From Gordionus sp. m RMFG-2023 (lineage: Eukaryota > Nematomorpha > Gordioida > Chordodea > Parachordodidae): a DNA stretch of 64,000 bases. The notes beneath the pieces were generated by a model, which was not told the origin of the DNA, ran no database searches, and saw nothing but the letters and a program-made list of their open reading frames with translations. Positions within the stretch are counted from its first letter, which is position 1. Each line of letters starts with the position of its first letter. Shown here piece after piece: positions 60,612 to 64,000 of the stretch. The stretch spans positions 36,256,508 to 36,320,507 of the forward strand of contig NC_088776.1 of the NCBI RefSeq assembly GCF_954871325.1. Reading direction: 5' to 3'. Position numbers and translations under genes: made by a program.

Positions 60612-60935
60612 TTACGTATCAGGTCAATTTAGCAAAACTTATCGCGAATGTCGTTTATTGTGAAAAGTTTTTATAGCGAAGGTAAAATCACGAAACCAAT
60701 TCTGTGAATTTATCTCCGCGAAACATTTATAGCGAAGACAATTTCGCGAAGCCATTGTCGCGAATTTATTTCCGCGAAACCTTAACCTCGAATTTATTAG
60801 AGCGAATACATTTTAGCGAAACATTTTACGCGAACATTTTACAGCGAATTTTTTATCGCGAATATGTTTAAGCGAAGTCATTATCGCGAGCGCATTACCG
60901 CGAAACAATAAATATATTGCGAATGCATTTATTTA
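60612..60935 (+). repeat. GCGAA-motif head
   Basis: About 20 occurrences of GCGAA or a one-base variant are spaced roughly every 12-20 bp, each followed by an A/T-rich linker such as TTTATTT or CATTAT. The same series in reverse complement lies at 25,955-26,195 (ATAATGACTTCG, CGCGATAATGGCTTCGCG). It looks like an array of short binding sites at an element end. Confidence 0.8.
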
Positions 60936-61311
60936 AATTATTTGATGTTTTTTAAGAAAAAATGATATGCTACTATTATAATATTATTTTTGTTACAATA
61001 TATTAATGATTTTCACACCCAAGATTTTAAGTAAAAAATATTTCTTGAAGTTCAAAAAGATTTTTGAACATATTATGATAAAAATTTTAAATCTTCTTTG
61101 TAATATATCTTTTTGAGAAATTCTTTTGTGAAATTTATTATAAATAAATATACAATTTTTAGGTAAAATCTTTTATAGTTTTTTTTATCATTTTTGTAAA
61201 ATTATCTATTTCTTAAATATATTAAAAGAGGTGGGTTTTCTAAATAATTTTTTTTTAAATATTTATATTTAACTTATTTATGTTATTTTATGATTTTTTT
61301 AAGGATAATAT

Positions 61312-63475
61312 TTTACTATGACAATTGTCATATTCGTTATTTTTAAAATTTTTGAAATTTTTTGACTCAAAAGGGTAAAAATATAATTTATAATGTAAAG
61401 ATGTTAAATTATAAATTCAATGAAGATGTTCCTTGGAAATATGGCAATTATCTTAATCGGTATTTTTAAACATATTAGATTTTTTTAACGCATATGTTAA
61501 ATTATATTTTCAATTAGGATGTACCATATATGGCGACAATAGTCATAATCATTATTTTTAAAGTTTTTTTACAATTTTTTGACGTAAATTTGCAAAAATA
61601 TAAGTTGTTATATGTTAAAATAAAATTTCAGTGAAGATGTACCATAGATAGATATATATTAAAATTGTCATAATCGTTGTTAATAAAGTTTTTTGTTGTA
61701 AATGGGTAAAAATATGATTGTAAACATGCCTAATTAAAATTTCATGAAGATCTACCATTGAAAAGTGACAATTGTCATAATCGTTGTTTATAAAGTTTTT
61801 TGAATTTCTTTGTTGCAAATGGGTAAAAATATAGATTGTAAACATGCTAAATTAAAATTTCATGTAGATCTACCATTGAAAAGTGACAATTGTCATAATC
61901 GTTATTTTTAAAGTTTTTTGAATTTTTTTGACCAAAATGCGATAGAATAAGTATTTCCAGTATGTTTAAATAAAACTTCAGTGAAGATGTACCCTAGTTA
62001 AATAACAATTATTATAATCATTATTTTTAAACTTTTTTAAATTTTTTTAACGTTAATGGGTAAAAATATAGATTGTAAACATGTTAAATTAAAATTTCAT
62101 GAAGATGTACTATAGAAAAGTGACAATTGTCATAATCGTTATTTTATAACTTTTTTGAATTTTTTTGACGTAAATGGGCTAAGTATTGCTAACATGTTTA
62201 AATAAAATTTCAATGAAGATATACCATAGATAAGTTACAATAGTCATAATCGTTGTTTATTTTGAATTCTTTTATTGTAAATGGGTAAAAGTATAGATTG
62301 TAAACATGCTAAATTAAAATCTCATGAAGATGTACCATTGAAAAGTGACAATTGTCATAATCGTTATTTTTAAATTTTTTTGACCAAAAAGGGTTAGAAT
62401 AAATATTGCTAGCATGTTTAAATTAAACTTCAGTGAAGATGCACCCTAGATAAGTGACAATTATCATAATCATTCTTTTTAAACTTTTTTTGACGTAAAT
62501 GAGCCAAAATAAGTATTGATAACATATTTAAATAAAACTTCAGTGAATATGCACCCTAGATAAGTGACAATTGTCAAAATCGGTATTTCTAAAGTTTTTT
62601 GTATTTTTTAACGCAAATGGGTATAAATATAGATTGTAAATTTGTTAAATCAGAATTTCATGAAGATGTACCATAAAAAAGTGACAATTGTCAAAATCGT
62701 TATTTTATAACTTTTTAAAATTTTTTGACGTAAATGGGCTAAAATAAGTATTGCTAACATGATAAAATAAAATTTCAATGAAAATGTACCTTATATAAGT
62801 GACAATTGTCATAATTGTTATTTTTAAAGTTTTTTGAATTTTTTTGACGCAAATGGGTAAAAACATAGATTGTAAACATGTTAAATTAAAATTTCATGAA
62901 GATGTACCATAGAAAAGTGACAATTGTCATAAATCGTTATTTTATAACTTTTTAAATTTTTTTGACGTAAATGGGCTAAAATAAGTATTGCAAACATGTT
63001 AAAATAAAATTTCAGTTAAGATGTACCCTAGATAAGTGACAATTGTCATAATCATTATTTTAAACTTTTTTGAATTTTTTGACTCAAATGGGTAAAAATA
63101 TAGATTGTAAACATGTTAAATTAAAATTTCATGAGGATGCACCATAGAAAGGTGACAATTGTCATAATCGTTATTTTTTAAATTATTTGATTTTTTTAGA
63201 CGCAAATGGGCAAAAATATAAATTGCTTACATGTTAAAATAAAATTTCAGTGAAGATGTACCATAGATAAGTTAAAATTGTCTTAATCGTTGTTAATAAG
63301 GTTTTTTTGAATATTTTTGCTGCAAATGGGTTAAAATATAGATTGTAAACATGCTAAATTAAAATTTCATGAAAATATACCATTGAAAAGTGACAATTTT
63401 TATAATCGTTATTTTTAATGTTCTTTGATGTAAATGGGTTAAAATACAGATTGTAATCCATTTTAATCATAATAA
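61312..63475 (+). repeat. Tandem array of about 110-120-bp units, alternating two types
   Basis: About 18-20 units carry GTGACAATTGTCATAATCGT. Two kinds tend to alternate: one with GGGTAAAAATATAGATTGTA, then TTTCATGAAGATGTACCATA; the other with GGGCTAAAATAAGTATTGCT, then TTCAGTGAAGATGCACCCTA. This gives a higher-order period of about 225 bp. The array at 17.85 kb lacks the second kind. Confidence 0.92.
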
Positions 63476-63837
63476 AATCTTAACATTAAATTTTTAGGAT
63501 GTTGATTGTATCCTATTACTAAATAATATTCATATGGTTTTAAAGTTATTTTTATAAAAACCCTACCCTGAATTCAGACTCACCACTATTTTGCCACGAG
63601 TATACAAAAATATTTGAAAAACTGTGAATGCAAGGTTATACATTTTTATCATGTAGAATTAAAATTTATTAATTAAAGGAATAAGATTGTGAATCCATAT
63701 CTTAAAAGTTTAGAATTTAACATAGGTTACAACTATCTTTAATAATCACTTTGCATATTTTTATCAAATTTTAAACAGGATAAAAGGAACAACGATTATG
63801 AGAATGAAAATATCAATTTGTTTTTTTGTTTGAACTG
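63476..63837. repeat. Unique spacer between inverted array arms
   Basis: It has no tandem structure and no open frame. It contains the less A+T-rich stretch CCCTACCCTGAATTCAGACT. It separates the direct array from its inverted counterpart and would be the loop of the foldback. Confidence 0.6.
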
Positions 63838-64000
63838 AAATTTTATTTTAACATGTTAACAATTTATATTTTTGTCCAATTGCGTCAAACAATTCAAAAA
63901 CTTTGAAAATAACGATTATGACTATTGTCACTTATCTAGGGTACATCTTCACTGAAACATTATTTTAATATGATAGCAATTTATATTTTAGCCCATTTGC
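63838..64000 (-). repeat. Inverted arm of the satellite array, truncated by the window
   Basis: It reads AATAACGATTATGACTATTG then TCACTTATCTAGGGTACATC and TTCACTGAAACATTATTTTA, the reverse complement of the second unit type at 61.3-63.4 kb, ending in AGCCCATTTGC. Confidence 0.88.

Larger units (their letters stand above)
60612..64000 (+). mobile_element. Foldback-like element with satellite arms (runs off the window)
   Basis: Order: end sequence ACGTATCAGGTCAATTT, GCGAA head (60,612-60,935), leader (60,945-61,311), tandem array (61,312-63,475), unique spacer (63,476-63,837), then the same array in reverse complement (63,838 to the window end). Long inverted arms built of tandem units around a unique middle are the hallmark of foldback elements. 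No transposase frame is seen, so it would be non-autonomous. Partial copies at 17.6 and 23.95 kb support its being dispersed rather than a single local array. Confidence 0.75.

Overview
The window is a very A+T-rich stretch (about three quarters or more A+T by eye) of an invertebrate-type animal genome. The animal assignment rests on a CNNM-family magnesium transporter gene, a metazoan-type histone H2B, FLYWCH-type MULE transposons, several hAT families and an RTE-like LINE. No bacterial signal was seen, and I do not name a species.

From 2.8 to 38.2 kb the minus strand carries one host gene, a CNNM (cyclin M / ACDP) transporter. I assembled it by eye from ten exons whose GT/AG borders and codon phases agree, giving about 1144 residues. 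Its nine introns are full of transposons: a full-length LINE in intron 9, hAT copies in introns 7, 5 and 3, and in intron 5 a satellite block, a MULE remnant and a compound element interrupted by two other insertions. The gene reads right to left: signal/N-terminal exon (38.1 kb), extracellular domain and first membrane helix (37.0 kb), DUF21 membrane domain (36.3 to 31.2 kb), CBS pair (31.0 to 30.4 kb), then a cyclic-nucleotide-binding-like domain spread over the last five exons (15.9 to 2.8 kb).

From 38 to 58 kb there is no host gene that I can see. This part holds a duplicated tRNA-like sequence (40.4 and 41.0 kb), a roughly 1 kb hAT-like non-autonomous element (43.2 to 44.2 kb), a complete but decayed 2.7 kb hAT with a perfect 8-bp target duplication (48.3 to 51.0 kb), and a 3.9 kb FLYWCH/MULE transposon with CCGGAAAA-rich ends (52.9 to 56.9 kb) sitting beside a second MULE fragment. 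A lone intronless histone H2B gene lies at 58.7 to 59.0 kb on the minus strand. About 0.6 kb upstream of it is a hairpin-rich, less A+T-rich block ending in a consensus splice donor.

The right edge (60.6 to 64.0 kb) is the most unusual part. A 300-bp head made of closely spaced GCGAA motifs leads into a conserved 360-bp leader, then about 2.2 kb of roughly 115-bp tandem units carrying the palindrome TGACAATTGTCA, then a 360-bp unique spacer, and then the same repeat in inverted orientation running off the window. This is the layout of a foldback-type element. Parts of the same element recur at 17.6 to 19.4 kb (leader plus array) and, reversed and interrupted by two other transposons, at 23.95 to 26.2 kb (leader plus head).
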